NCBI RefSeq assembly: GCF_008704935.1
Contig: NZ_CP023692.1
Coordinates: 3,700,001 to 3,764,000, forward strand
Direction of reading: 5' to 3'
Source: Streptomyces vinaceus
Lineage (GTDB): Bacteria; Actinomycetota; Actinomycetes; Streptomycetales; Streptomycetaceae
DNA length: 64,000 nt
Shown: in pieces, positions 50,545-62,014 of the stretch
How positions within the stretch are numbered: position 1 is the stretch's first letter
How the letters are laid out: each line of letters opens with the position of its first letter
Notes under the pieces: generated by a model
What the model saw: the letters and a program-made list of their open reading frames with translations, nothing else
Told to the model about the DNA's origin: nothing
Database searches by the model: none
Made by a program: the position numbers and the translations under genes

Positions 50545-51768
50545 ATGGGTGAGATCTTCGCCGGTCGGTACGAGCTGATCGATCCGATCGGGAGCGGTGG
50601 CGCGGGCGCCGTGTGGCGGGCCTGGGACCACCGGCGCCGCCGGTACGTCGCCGCCAAGGTCCTGCGGCACGGCGACGCCCACACCCTGCTCCGCTTCGTC
50701 CGGGAGCAGGCCCTGCGCATCGACCACCCGCACGTGCTGGCCCCGGCCAGCTGGGCGGCGGACGACGACAAGGTCCTGTTCACGATGGACCTCGTCGCCG
50801 GCGGTTCCCTCGCCCACGTCATCGGGGACTACGGCCCGCTGCCGCCCCGCTTCGTCTGCACGCTGCTCGACCAGCTCCTGTCCGGGCTGGCGGCGGTGCA
50901 CGCGGAAGGCGTCGTCCACCGCGACATCAAGCCGGCCAACGTCCTGATGGAGGCCACCGGATCCGGACGGCCGCACCTGCGGCTGTCCGACTTCGGGATC
51001 TCGATGCGCAAGGGCGAGCCGCGCCTCACCGAGACCGACCACGTGGTGGGCACGCCCGGCTACGTCGCCCCGGAACAACTGCTCGGCTCCGAACCCGACT
51101 TCCCCGCCGACCTCTTCGCCGTCGGCCTGGTCGCCCTCTACCTCCTGCGGGGCGCCAAACCCGATTCCCGGGCGCTGGTGGAGCACTTCCTCGCCCATGG
51201 CACCCCCGCCGCCCCCGAGGGCGTGCCGGCGCCGCTGTGGGACGTCGTCGCGAACCTCCTCCAGCCGGACCCCCACAGCCGCTTCAGGACCGCCACAGGG
51301 GCCCGCAAGGCCCTTGCCGGGGCCGTGGAGCTGCTCCCGCCGCCCGCACCCGACGAGGACCCGGTGGAGGTGTTCGACCAACTGGGCCCGCTCCCGGCCG
51401 GTTTCGGGCCCCAGGGGCCGCAGAGCACGGCCGCGGTGACCCCCGGATCGCCCACGGCGGCGGGGGTGCCCGTTCAGGCGGCCGCGGTGGCCGCACCCGT
51501 CGCCCCGGCGGGGTTCGGGCCACCGCCGGCCGGGGTGTTCGGGCCCTCGGAGACGGGCAGCTTCCACCTCCCGCCGCCGGTACGCCCCGGCGCGACCACG
51601 GCCGGCTCCGACTCCGGCTCCGGCGCCGCTCCCGCCGCCGACGCCCCGCACCCGACGCCCGTACGGACCGGGGGGATCGCCCCGCCCCCGCCGAAGGTCG
51701 CCGCCGGGATCCTCACCGCAGCCCTGCTGTGCTTCGCGGTGGGCGTCTGGGCCCTGACCCGGCTCTGA
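50545..51768 (+). CDS. Ser/Thr protein kinase with C-terminal membrane anchor, 407 aa
   Basis: This eukaryotic-type kinase has a glycine loop IGSGGAGAVWRAWD, the VAIK-type lysine in YVAAKVL, HRDIKPANVLME, DFGISM and GTPGYVAPEQ. The domain ends near residue 270. A long Pro/Ala/Gly-rich linker follows, with a C-terminal membrane helix (ILTAALLCFAVGVWALTRL) leaving almost no extracellular part. It therefore lacks a sensor domain outside the cell, unlike PknB. The XRE regulator upstream and secreted protein downstream are possible partners, inferred. Confidence 0.9.
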   Translation: MGEIFAGRYELIDPIGSGGAGAVWRAWDHRRRRYVAAKVLRHGDAHTLLRFVREQALRIDHPHVLAPASWAADDDKVLFTMDLVAGGSLAHVIGDYGPLPPRFVCTLLDQLLSGLAAVHAEGVVHRDIKPANVLMEATGSGRPHLRLSDFGISMRKGEPRLTETDHVVGTPGYVAPEQLLGSEPDFPADLFAVGLVALYLLRGAKPDSRALVEHFLAHGTPAAPEGVPAPLWDVVANLLQPDPHSRFRTATGARKALAGAVELLPPPAPDEDPVEVFDQLGPLPAGFGPQGPQSTAAVTPGSPTAAGVPVQAAAVAAPVAPAGFGPPPAGVFGPSETGSFHLPPPVRPGATTAGSDSGSGAAPAADAPHPTPVRTGGIAPPPPKVAAGILTAALLCFAVGVWALTRL

Positions 51769-51771
51769 GCT

Positions 51772-53076
51772 CTACGCGCGCCTCCCGCGCCGGGCCAGCA
51801 GGTACCAGCCGCCGAGCACCAGCAGCAACACCGTCCCGGCGCCGAAGCCCGCGCCCGCCACCACCCGCATCACCGAGCGCCCCTCGGCCGCCTGCGCGGC
51901 CTCGGGGGCGGTGAGCCCGTCCTCGGCGGCCGCCCGGTCGTCCGCGCCCACCCCGAACCCGGCCGCGGTCAGGCTCTCCCGGTACGCGGGGGCCTTGGCC
52001 GGGGCCCCCGTCACGTCCATGCGCAGCGTCAGCGGCACCGGGCTCGCGTCCTGCGTGAACTCGGCGACCTTCCCGCCCAGGGTCACGGCGACGTAGTACC
52101 AGCCCGCCACCCGGACCCCCCGTACCCCCGCGGTGTCCGAGAACCGGTTCTCGTACGCCACCGGCGCCGTCCTCGGCAGGGTGAGCCCCGCCTGCTTGCC
52201 CCCGTACGCGATGCCCTTGTCCTCGATCAGGCCCCGGTACGGGCTGTACAGCGCGACGGTGAGCCCGCCCGGCGCCGATCCGTACGACTTGGTCATCCTG
52301 GCGTCGGCGAGCTCCGCGCCGAGCCCCAACTGCTGGCCCCAGTCGAGCGGGACCCGGTAGAAGCGGGTCTGTCCGGGCCTCAGGTCGTCGCGCCAGACCC
52401 CGCTGCCCAGCGCCCGGGCGTCGTTGAAGCCGGTGCCCCCGCTGCGCGCTTCCGGCTCGCTGCCGGGCAGCGTCGGCGAGGCGGAGGGCCAGACGCTGGG
52501 CGCGGTGGTGGGGGCGCTGCCGGCGGCGAGGCCGGGTTCGCGCCGGAGCAGCAGTTCCACCGGCCACGCGGCCTGGTCGGAGTCCTTGGCCGCGGTGCGG
52601 ACGACCTTCGCGAAGTAGACGCCGGCGCCCTGGCATTCGGCGTCCTCCTCCAGCCGGCGGACCGCCACCGCGCCGAGGGGGACGGGGTCGTAGCCGAAGC
52701 CGGCCCGGCCGCGGTCGTCCGGGCAGCGCTCGCCCTCCTTGGTCATGATCTCGACCTCCAGGCCGTCGCCGTAGCCGACCTTGGCGCCGCGCGGGGGCTG
52801 GACCACGGCGGAGAAGTACACGCTGGAGGCGTCGTCGAGATTGAGCCGGTAGTAGCGCTCGCCCGGGGCGAGGGTGTCGGCGTACGCCCGCCCGGCCGCC
52901 ACGAGCGGCGCGTCCGCGCTGCCGGGCCCGCCCTGGATCCGCTGGGCCCCCTGGGCGCCCTGGTACGCCGGCACCGGCTGCGGGGGAACGGTGGCGGCCC
53001 GCACCGCCCCGGGAAGGGCCCCGGCCAGCCCCAGGGCCGCCGCCCCCACCAGCACCGTCGTCCGTACCCGCCCCAT
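51772..53076 (-). CDS. Secreted, C-terminally membrane-anchored protein, 434 aa
   Basis: A signal peptide (RVRTTVLVGAAALGLAGALPG, cleavage near VRAA) is followed by a Gln/Pro/Gly region and two related beta-rich domains. Each opens with GERYYRLNLDD- or GQTRFYRVPLDW-type strands, resembling bacterial pre-peptidase C-terminal-like modules. A C-terminal membrane helix and RRGRRA tail end it. It is convergent with the kinase gene, three bases apart, and has no LPxTG motif, so it is not an obvious sortase substrate. The function is unknown. ATG 53076 is preferred to GTG 53079. Confidence 0.75.
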   Translation of the reverse strand: MGRVRTTVLVGAAALGLAGALPGAVRAATVPPQPVPAYQGAQGAQRIQGGPGSADAPLVAAGRAYADTLAPGERYYRLNLDDASSVYFSAVVQPPRGAKVGYGDGLEVEIMTKEGERCPDDRGRAGFGYDPVPLGAVAVRRLEEDAECQGAGVYFAKVVRTAAKDSDQAAWPVELLLRREPGLAAGSAPTTAPSVWPSASPTLPGSEPEARSGGTGFNDARALGSGVWRDDLRPGQTRFYRVPLDWGQQLGLGAELADARMTKSYGSAPGGLTVALYSPYRGLIEDKGIAYGGKQAGLTLPRTAPVAYENRFSDTAGVRGVRVAGWYYVAVTLGGKVAEFTQDASPVPLTLRMDVTGAPAKAPAYRESLTAAGFGVGADDRAAAEDGLTAPEAAQAAEGRSVMRVVAGAGFGAGTVLLLVLGGWYLLARRGRRA

Positions 53077-53147
53077 CACGCCACCCCGATTTTGCTAGCG
53101 CAAGCGAAATCTTTGCATAACGTAACTTTTCGTCACAGAACAGCACA

Positions 53148-53177
53148 AAGCCCCGGCCGCAGCGGCAGCCGGGGCTT
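53148..53177 (-). terminator. Terminator after the DLW-39 gene
   Basis: AAGCCCCGGC and GCCGGGGCTT form a 10-bp stem (53148-53157 with 53168-53177) 20 bases beyond the DLW-39 stop on its strand. Confidence 0.7.
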
Positions 53178-53197
53178 CATGAGATCAGCTTTGGGTC

Positions 53198-53332
53198 TCA
53201 CACACCGGAACCAGAGGGCACGGAGTCAGTTGCCTCCGTCCACAGGTCCTGCTCGGCGCGGTCCGCCTGGATCTGGCGGTACACGAGGAGCCCGCCGATG
53301 GCGGCCAGTGCGACCAGGAGCAGCTTCTTCAC
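53198..53332 (-). CDS. DLW-39 family small membrane peptide, 44 aa
   Basis: GTG at 53332 encodes KKLLLVALAAIGGLLVYRQ followed by ADRAEQDLWTEATDSV, including the DLW triplet that names this short actinobacterial family. One membrane helix is predicted with a short acidic tail. The family is conserved beside the gyrA/tRNA-Ile region in Streptomyces, but its function is unknown. A hairpin terminator follows. Confidence 0.85.
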   Translation of the reverse strand: MKKLLLVALAAIGGLLVYRQIQADRAEQDLWTEATDSVPSGSGV

Positions 53333-53437
53333 CGCGCGACCTCGTCTTTCATTGACGTTGGGGACTTCTGACGGCCAACAATACACACGCACCGATACCG
53401 TTCGGTGACCTGGGAAGGCCCCAACCGACCCTACGAA

Positions 53438-53470
53438 GAAGACCCCCAGGCCAAGGGCCTGGGGGTCTTC
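53438..53470. terminator. Terminator next to tRNA-Ile
   Basis: GAAGACCCCCAGGCC and GGCCTGGGGGTCTTC form a perfect 15-bp stem (53438-53452 with 53456-53470) with a three-base loop, eight bases beyond the tRNA-Ile 3' end on the minus strand. Confidence 0.85.
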
Positions 53471-53478
53471 ATTCACTG

Positions 53479-53552
53479 TGGGGCTAACAGGATTTGAACC
53501 TGTGGCCTCATCCTTATCAGGGATGCGCTCTAACCAACTGAGCTATAGCCCC
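53479..53552 (-). tRNA. tRNA-Ile (anticodon GAT)
   Basis: The minus strand folds into a 74-nt tRNA with acceptor GGGGCTA/TAGCCCC, anticodon stem CATCC/GGATG around CTGATAA, and T-arm ACAGGTTCAAATCCTGT. CCA is not encoded. It lies between DLW-39 and the DUF3566 gene. Confidence 0.95.
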
Positions 53553-53646
53553 ATCCGCGCTGCGCGCTGACTCCTGAAGATTAGCGCACAGACACGGTCC
53601 CGCCAAAATCCGTTCCCCGGGGCAGTCCCCGCAGGTCAATCAGCGG

Positions 53647-54333
53647 TCATTCGTCCTCGGCGAGCGTGAGCTCCACACCGCCGACGAAGCCCGCCGACAA
53701 GTTGTAGATGAACGCGCCCAGGGTGGCCAGAGCCGTCGCCAGCACCACGTCGATGACCGCGATCACCGACGTGAAGATCAGAACGCGCGGCAGCGACAGG
53801 AACGACTGGAGATCGAAGCCGTTGCTCTCGTTCGACCCGGTCGCCTCGCTGATGGTGCCGCCGACGGTCGAGAAGACGCCCATGGCGTCCATGACCATCC
53901 ACAGCACCGCCGCCGCGACGATCGTGCACACGCCCAGCGCGATCGACAGCAGGAAGCTGACCTTCATCACCGACCACGGGTCGGCCTTGGCCACCCGCAG
54001 CCGCGCCTTGCGCGTCCTGGGCGTCGTACGGGCCCCCGTACGCGCCTTGCGCTGCGCCGCGGCGTCCCCGGCCCCCCGCGGCGCACCCGGCGCCTGGGGC
54101 GCCGCGTACGCCTGCGGCGGGTGGTACGGCTGCTCCGGCGGCCGGCCGGGTGCGGCCGCGCCGGCAGCGGCGGCGGCCTTCTCCGGCTGCGGCTTGCGGG
54201 TGTCCGTCACGGTTCTCCCCCTGCCCTCGACGGCCTCGGCGCCACCGTCCGGGGTGTCCGGGGAGTCCGCGGCGGGGCCACGGGTACCGTCCTCCCCAGT
54301 CTTGGCCGGTCCGGCGCCCGTGGCTCCACTCAC
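53647..54333 (-). CDS. DUF3566 family membrane protein, 228 aa
   Basis: A long disordered N-terminus (Pro/Ala/Gly and acidic, about 100 residues) is followed by basic RTRKARLRVAKADPWSVMKV and two membrane helices (FLLSIALGVCTIVAAAVLWM and IAVIDVVLATALATLGAFIY). A short acidic C-terminus ends it. DUF3566 proteins directly downstream of gyrA are universal in actinobacteria (Rv0007 in M. tuberculosis), with unknown function, perhaps envelope associated. GTG at 54333 is three bases from the gyrA stop, so it is cotranscribed with gyrBA. Confidence 0.9.
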   Translation of the reverse strand: MSGATGAGPAKTGEDGTRGPAADSPDTPDGGAEAVEGRGRTVTDTRKPQPEKAAAAAGAAAPGRPPEQPYHPPQAYAAPQAPGAPRGAGDAAAQRKARTGARTTPRTRKARLRVAKADPWSVMKVSFLLSIALGVCTIVAAAVLWMVMDAMGVFSTVGGTISEATGSNESNGFDLQSFLSLPRVLIFTSVIAVIDVVLATALATLGAFIYNLSAGFVGGVELTLAEDE

Positions 54334-54336
54334 GAC

Positions 54337-56943
<2,607 letters not shown>

Positions 56944-56987
56944 TGCTGGTCAGAAGTCCTTTCAGGCGGCGGTCAGCGGAGGCCGAC

Positions 56988-59024
56988 TCAGATGTCGAGG
57001 AACCGAACGTCCTTGGCGTTGCGCTGGATGAAGGAGCGCCGGGCTTCGACGTCCTCGCCCATGAGCACCGAGAACAGGTCGTCGGCCTGGGCCGCGTCGT
57101 CGAGGGTGACCTGGCCGAGCACGCGGTGGTCCACGTCCATGGTCGTGACGCGCAGCTCCTCGGCGTTCATCTCGCCCAGACCCTTGAAGCGCTGGATCGA
57201 GTCTTCCTTGATCCGCTTGCCGTTCTGCTTGCCGAGCTCCACCAGCGCGTCGCGCTCGCGGTCCGAGTACGCGTACTCGAAGTCGTCCCGGCCCCACTTG
57301 ATCTTGTACAGCGGCGGGCGGGACAGGTACACGTGACCCGCCTCGACCAGCGGCCGCATGAAGCGGAAGAGGAAGGTCAGCAGCAGGGTGTTGATGTGCT
57401 GGCCGTCGACGTCGGCGTCCGCCATCAGGATGATCTTGTGATAGCGGAGCTTCTCGATGTCGAAGTCCTCGTGCACACCGGTGCCGAAGGCGCTGATCAG
57501 CGCCTGGACCTCGGTGTTCTGGAGGATCTTGTCGATCCGGGCCTTCTCGACGTTCAGGATCTTGCCGCGGATCGGCAGGATGGCCTGGTACATCGGGTTG
57601 CGGCCGGACTTCGCGGAGCCGCCGGCGGAGTCACCCTCGACGATGAAGATCTCGCACTTGGTCGGGTCGTTCGACTGGCAGTCGGACAGCTTGCCCGGCA
57701 GCGAGGCGCTCTCCAGCAGGCCCTTGCGACGGGTCAGGTCGCGGGCCTTGCGGGCCGCGACGCGGGCCGTGGCCGCCTGGATCGACTTGCGGACGATGTC
57801 CGCGGCCTCGACCGGGTTGCGGTCGAACCAGTCGTTGAGGTGCTCGTGGACGACCTTCTGCACGAAGGTCTTGGCCTCCGTGTTGCCCAGCTTGGTCTTC
57901 GTCTGGCCCTCGAACTGGGGCTCGCCCAGCTTGACCGAGATGATCGCGGTCAGACCCTCGCGGATGTCCTCGCCCGCGAGGTTGTCGTCCTTCTCGCGCA
58001 GCAGCTTCTTGTCGCGCGCGTAACGGTTCACCAGACCCGTCAGCGCCGCGCGGAAGCCCTCCTCGTGCGTACCGCCCTCGTGCGTGTGGATCGTGTTCGC
58101 GAAGGAGTAGACGCCCTCCGAATACTGCGAGTTCCACTGCATCGCGATCTCGACCGAGAGCATGCGCTCCTTGTCCTCGGCCTCGACGTCGATGACGGTC
58201 GGGTGGATGAGCTCGCCCTTGCGCGAGTTCAGGTACTTCACGAAGTCGACGATGCCGCCCTCGTAGTAGTACGTGACGGTGCGCGCGGTGGGCTCGGCCG
58301 TGTCCGCCTCGGGGTCGTCCGCACCGACGGTCGCCTTGGCCGATTCGCGCTCGTCGGTCAGCTTCAGGGTCAGGCCCTTGTTGAGGAAGGCCATCTCCTG
58401 GAAGCGCCGCGACAGCGTCTCGAAGGAGTACTCGGTCGTCTCGAAGATGTCGCCGTCGGCCCAGAACGTGACGGACGTGCCGTGCTCGTCGGTCGCCTCG
58501 TTCTTGGCCAGCGGGGCCGTCGGCACGCCCAGCTTGTAGTCCTGGGTCCAGCGGTGGCCGTCCGTCTTGACCTCGACCGCGACCTTGGTCGACAGGGCGT
58601 TCACGACGGAGACGCCGACGCCGTGCAGACCGCCGGAGACGGCGTAGCCGCCACCGCCGAACTTGCCGCCCGCGTGCAGGACCGTCAGGACGACCTCGAC
58701 GGCCGGCTTGCCCTCGGACGGCACGATGCCGACCGGGATGCCGCGGCCGTTGTCGATGACCCGCACACCGCCGTCGGCGAGGATCGTCACGTCGATGGTG
58801 TCCGCGTGCCCGGCCAGGGCCTCGTCGACGGAGTTGTCCACCACCTCGTACACGAGGTGGTGGAGCCCGCGCTCACCGGTCGAGCCGATGTACATGCCGG
58901 GCCGCTTGCGGACCGCGTCCAAGCCCTCCAGGACCTGGATCGCACTGGCGTCGTACGAGGCGGTGACCTCGCCGTTCTCGCCGGCTGTGGACTGGTTGTC
59001 GTTGGGGTTGCCGGAATCGGCCAC
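56988..59024 (-). CDS. gyrB: DNA gyrase subunit B, 678 aa
   Basis: The GHKL ATPase domain shows EVVDNSVDEALAGH, VIDNGRGIPVG and GGLHGVGVSVVNAL. The TOPRIM domain has the catalytic glutamate in FIVEGDSAGGSAK and the DxD pair in MADADVDGQHI. The C-terminal GyrA-binding part ends in RRSFIQRNAKDVRFLDI. The length is typical of actinobacterial GyrB without the E. coli insertion. GTG at 59024 (VADSGNPNDN) is preferred over an upstream frame extension; AAAGGG lies eight bases upstream. It heads the gyrB-gyrA-DUF3566 operon. Confidence 0.97.
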   Translation of the reverse strand: MADSGNPNDNQSTAGENGEVTASYDASAIQVLEGLDAVRKRPGMYIGSTGERGLHHLVYEVVDNSVDEALAGHADTIDVTILADGGVRVIDNGRGIPVGIVPSEGKPAVEVVLTVLHAGGKFGGGGYAVSGGLHGVGVSVVNALSTKVAVEVKTDGHRWTQDYKLGVPTAPLAKNEATDEHGTSVTFWADGDIFETTEYSFETLSRRFQEMAFLNKGLTLKLTDERESAKATVGADDPEADTAEPTARTVTYYYEGGIVDFVKYLNSRKGELIHPTVIDVEAEDKERMLSVEIAMQWNSQYSEGVYSFANTIHTHEGGTHEEGFRAALTGLVNRYARDKKLLREKDDNLAGEDIREGLTAIISVKLGEPQFEGQTKTKLGNTEAKTFVQKVVHEHLNDWFDRNPVEAADIVRKSIQAATARVAARKARDLTRRKGLLESASLPGKLSDCQSNDPTKCEIFIVEGDSAGGSAKSGRNPMYQAILPIRGKILNVEKARIDKILQNTEVQALISAFGTGVHEDFDIEKLRYHKIILMADADVDGQHINTLLLTFLFRFMRPLVEAGHVYLSRPPLYKIKWGRDDFEYAYSDRERDALVELGKQNGKRIKEDSIQRFKGLGEMNAEELRVTTMDVDHRVLGQVTLDDAAQADDLFSVLMGEDVEARRSFIQRNAKDVRFLDI

Positions 59025-59333
59025 GAAGCGCCCTTTCTGGCACAGCACAGGCCGTACTCCGGGCCAGCAGGCATGCAAGCAGGAGCGGCTGCGTCGATCT
59101 GCGTTGTCAGCGTGTATCAGCTAGATCCCGCAAGCGGGCGGGATTCGCTTCAGTCTACCGGTACCACGGACATGAATGGGGGTTTGCCGGTACCTGAGTC
59201 CGCATGTGCCGCCCTGAACCTCCTCTCTCCGACTCCCCATATCCGGGAAGGGGCTCAAAGAGGCTCACACGGGCGTGCAGCGCTTCGGCCTGTCAACCTC
59301 CCGCTACCGTGAGGGACGCCACGCGGGCACGGC
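59025..59333 (-). promoter_or_regulatory. gyrB upstream region (no gene seen)
   Basis: This 309-base gap between the dciA end and gyrB start should hold the gyrB promoter and probably a dciA terminator. I see a 7-bp hairpin (ATCCCGC at 59125, GCGGGAT at 59138) and a repeated CCGGTACC at about 59158 and 59189. No convincing -10/-35 pair and no credible short gene were found. gyrB promoters are often supercoiling-controlled, but that is not visible here. Confidence 0.4.
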
Positions 59334-59873
59334 CTATCCGTACGTGTCCCCCGGACCCGTACTGCCCGGCGCGCGCAGCGGCCCGTACCGCTTCGGGCGC
59401 CCGCCCGGACCCTGGACCTTGATCATCCTGACCGTGCCCTGGCCCAGGTCCGCGTTGAGCCGGGCCACCAGCTGCGGGGCCAGCAGCTTCAGCTGCGCGG
59501 CCCACGCCGAGGAATCACAGCGCACGACCAGTTCACGGTCCTCGTAGCGGTCCGGTTCACAGTGCGCCGCGATCTCCGGGCCGACGATCTCCGGCCAGCG
59601 CTCCATCACGCCCGCGACCGCCATCGGCATCTCCCAGCCATGCTCGGTGCGCAGGCGGTCCAGCGCCGCCATGAGCGGCATCGGATCGCGGCCGTCGGCG
59701 CGGGCGCCCGAGCGCAGGCCGGGCCGGTGCTTGTTCTTCCCGCCGGCCGCGTTGCCGCGGGCCCGGGCCTGCTCGCGGGCGGCCGCCAGCGCCTGCCGGG
59801 CGAGGTCCACGCCCGAGGGCTCGGGGACCTTGCGGGGGCCGGTCGTACCGGGTTCCTTCTCTTCGCCGCTCAC
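59334..59873 (-). CDS. dciA: DciA (DUF721) helicase-loading protein, 179 aa
   Basis: A basic, Lys/Arg-rich disordered N-terminus (about residues 1-65) precedes the DUF721/KH-like domain with GVMERWPEIVGPEIAAHCEP and LVVRCDSSAWAAQLKLLAPQ. DciA is the ancestral bacterial loader or recruiter of DnaB helicase where DnaC is absent. GTG at 59873 overlaps the recF stop (GTGA). Its position between recF and gyrB is conserved in actinobacteria (Rv0004). Confidence 0.92.
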   Translation of the reverse strand: MSGEEKEPGTTGPRKVPEPSGVDLARQALAAAREQARARGNAAGGKNKHRPGLRSGARADGRDPMPLMAALDRLRTEHGWEMPMAVAGVMERWPEIVGPEIAAHCEPDRYEDRELVVRCDSSAWAAQLKLLAPQLVARLNADLGQGTVRMIKVQGPGGRPKRYGPLRAPGSTGPGDTYG

Positions 59874-61018
59874 AGCCGGGTCACCTCACCGCCGGACACC
59901 CCGAAACGGGCCCCGGCCAAGGCCCCCGGGACGTCGTCGTCCACCGCCGCCGTCACCAGTACCTGCTCGCCCGGGGCCACCAGCTCCGCCAGCCGCTCGC
60001 GGCGCCGCGCGTCCAGCTCGGCGAAGACGTCGTCGAGGATCAGCACCGGCTCGGCGCCCTCCGAGCGCAGCAGCTCGTACGAGGCCAGTCGCAGGGCCAG
60101 CGCGTACGACCAGGACTCGCCGTGGCTCGCGTACCCCTTGGCCGGGAGGTCGCCCAGGCGCAGCAGCACGTCGTCGCGGTGCGGGCCGACCAGGGTCACG
60201 CCGCGCTCGATCTCCTGCTTGCGCACCTCGGCCAGGGCCGCCAGCAGCACCTCGTACAGGGCCTCGCGGGTACGGGCCCCGCCCCCGTCCACGGCCTCGT
60301 CGGCCTCGCCGGCCGCCGAGGACTTGTACGCGAGCCCGAGCGGTCCGCCGCCGGGCGCGAGCTGCTCGTACGCCTTGTCCGCGAGCGGCAGCAGCGTCGC
60401 GATGAGGTCGAGACGCTGCGCCAGCAGTTCCGCGCCCGCGCGCGCGAGGTGCTGGTCCCAGACGTCGAGGGTGGAGAGGTCCATGGAGCGGCCGCCGTGC
60501 CGGCGGGCCATCGCCGCCGATTTCAGCAGGGTGTTGCGCTGCTTGAGCACCCGCTCGTAGTCGGAGCGGACCCCCGCCATCCGCGGCGAGCGGGCGGTGA
60601 CGAGCTCGTCGAGGAACCGGCGGCGCTCCCCGGGGTCCCCCTTCACCAGGGCCAGGTCCTCCGGAGCGAACAGCACCGTGCGGACGATCCCGAGCACGTC
60701 CCGGGGCCTGACCTGCGAGGACCGGTTGATGCGGGCGCGGTTGGCGCGGCCGGGGTTCAGCTCCAGCTCGACCAGCTGCTGGCGGGCGCCGTGGGTGACG
60801 GCCGCGCGGATGACCGCCCGGTCCGCGCCCATGCGGACCAGGGGCGCGTCCGAGGAGACGCGGTGGCTGCCGAGCGTGGCCAGGTAGCCGATGGCCTCGA
60901 CCAGGTTGGTCTTCCCCTGGCCGTTGGGGCCCACGAAAGCCGTGACGCCCGGGTCGAGGGGAACCTCGGCCCGGGCGTACGAGCGGAAGTCGGCCAGTGA
61001 GAGATGCGAAACATGCAT
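59870..61018 (-). CDS. recF: RecF recombination mediator ATPase, 382 aa
   Basis: This SMC-like ATPase loads RecA at single-strand gaps together with RecO and RecR. It begins with SHLSLADFRSYARAEVPL and has Walker A GPNGQGKTNLVEAIG, a signature-type region GDPGERRRFLDELV and Walker B PVLILDDVFAELDARR. ATG at 61018. It lies downstream of dnaN and gnd, the usual Streptomyces order, and is coupled to dciA. Confidence 0.96.
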   Translation of the reverse strand: MHVSHLSLADFRSYARAEVPLDPGVTAFVGPNGQGKTNLVEAIGYLATLGSHRVSSDAPLVRMGADRAVIRAAVTHGARQQLVELELNPGRANRARINRSSQVRPRDVLGIVRTVLFAPEDLALVKGDPGERRRFLDELVTARSPRMAGVRSDYERVLKQRNTLLKSAAMARRHGGRSMDLSTLDVWDQHLARAGAELLAQRLDLIATLLPLADKAYEQLAPGGGPLGLAYKSSAAGEADEAVDGGGARTREALYEVLLAALAEVRKQEIERGVTLVGPHRDDVLLRLGDLPAKGYASHGESWSYALALRLASYELLRSEGAEPVLILDDVFAELDARRRERLAELVAPGEQVLVTAAVDDDVPGALAGARFGVSGGEVTRL

Positions 61019-61064
61019 ACGGCGCCGACCTCCCCCGGCTTCCTGCTGCTCTGCTCTGTGCTGC

Positions 61065-61141
61065 TGTGGATCCGTGATCCGTGGTCCGTGGTCCGTGCTG
61101 CCGCGGACCGGCTGTGGACGGTTGTGGACGGCTGTGGATTA
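61065..61141 (-). other. DnaA-box-like group between gnd and recF
   Basis: Four TGTGGA-type sites occur in the same orientation: 61065-61073, 61113-61121, 61123-61131 and 61133-61141. On the minus strand they read GGATCCACA, CCGTCCACA, CCGTCCACA and TAATCCACA. The last three are spaced exactly ten bases, on one helical face. The group also contains a GATCCGTG/GTCCGTG iteration and overlaps the gnd stop. Match to the TTGTCCACA consensus is moderate, so binding is inferred. Confidence 0.5.
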
Positions 61142-62014
61142 CGCCTTCTCGACCGCGTGGCCGCCGAACTGGTTGCGCAGCGCGGCGATCATCTTCATCT
61201 GCGGGGAGTCGTCCTGGCGGGACGCGAACCGCGCGAAGAGCGAGGCGGTGATCGCGGGCAGCGGCACGGAGTTGTCGATCGCCGCCTCCACGGTCCACCG
61301 GCCCTCGCCCGAGTCCTGCGCGAAGCCGCGCAGCTGCTCCAGGTGCTCGTCCTGGTCCAGGGCGTTCACGGCCAGGTCCAGCAGCCAGGAACGGATGACC
61401 GTCCCTTCCTGCCAGGAGCGGAAGACCTCGCGGACGTCGGTGACCGAGTCCACCTTCTCCAGGAGCTCCCAGCCCTCGGCGTAGGCCTGCATCATGGCGT
61501 ACTCGATGCCGTTGTGGACCATCTTCGCGAAGTGGCCCGCGCCCACCTTGCCGGCGTGCACGGAGCCGAACTCGCCCTCGGGCTTGAGGGCGTCGAAGAT
61601 CGGCTGGACCCGGGCGACGTGGTCCTTCTCGCCGCCGTACATGAGCGCGTAGCCGTTCTCCAGGCCCCATACGCCGCCGGAGACACCGCAGTCGACGAAG
61701 CCGATGCCCTTGGCCGCCAGCTCGGCGGCGTGCTTCTCGTCGTCGGTCCAGCGCGAGTTGCCGCCGTCGACGACGATGTCGCCGATCGAGAGCAGCTCGG
61801 CGAGCTCGTCGACGGTGGACTGCGTCGCCGCACCTGCCGGGACCATCACCCACACGACGCGGGGGGCCTGCAGGCTGTCCACAAGTTCCCGCAGGCTGTG
61901 GACATCGGCAAGGTCCGGGTTGCGGTCGTATCCGATGACGGTGTGGCCTGCGCGGCGGATGCGCTCGCGCATGTTGCCGCCCATCTTGCCGAGACCGACG
62001 AGACCAAGCTCCAT
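61139..62014 (-). CDS. gnd: 6-phosphogluconate dehydrogenase, decarboxylating, short type, 291 aa
   Basis: The Rossmann domain begins MELGLVGLGKMGGNMRERI. It contains VVDGGNSRWTDDEKHAAEL and the substrate motif CGVSGGVWGLENGYALMYGG, with the catalytic lysine region FAKMVHNGIEYAMMQAYAEG. At 291 residues it is the short class of Gnd, which lacks the extended C-terminal tail of E. coli Gnd (about 470) and is often NAD-dependent. Its place between dnaN and recF is a known Streptomyces feature. ATG at 62014. Confidence 0.93.
   Translation of the reverse strand: MELGLVGLGKMGGNMRERIRRAGHTVIGYDRNPDLADVHSLRELVDSLQAPRVVWVMVPAGAATQSTVDELAELLSIGDIVVDGGNSRWTDDEKHAAELAAKGIGFVDCGVSGGVWGLENGYALMYGGEKDHVARVQPIFDALKPEGEFGSVHAGKVGAGHFAKMVHNGIEYAMMQAYAEGWELLEKVDSVTDVREVFRSWQEGTVIRSWLLDLAVNALDQDEHLEQLRGFAQDSGEGRWTVEAAIDNSVPLPAITASLFARFASRQDDSPQMKMIAALRNQFGGHAVEKA

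Noticed and set aside
51772..53076. The secreted protein as a sortase substrate
   Set aside because: Its C-terminus has a membrane helix and basic tail, but no LAxTG, LPxTG or similar sorting motif precedes them.
59025..59333. Short plus-strand frames in the gyrB-dciA gap
   Set aside because: They lack ribosome-binding sites and recognisable features, and extend into the antisense of dciA.
61877..61913. Two further TGTCCACA/TGTGGACA motifs inside gnd, and several in dnaN
   Set aside because: They match DnaA boxes but lie in coding sequence with no clustering or phasing, so chance occurrence near common codons is a simpler explanation.
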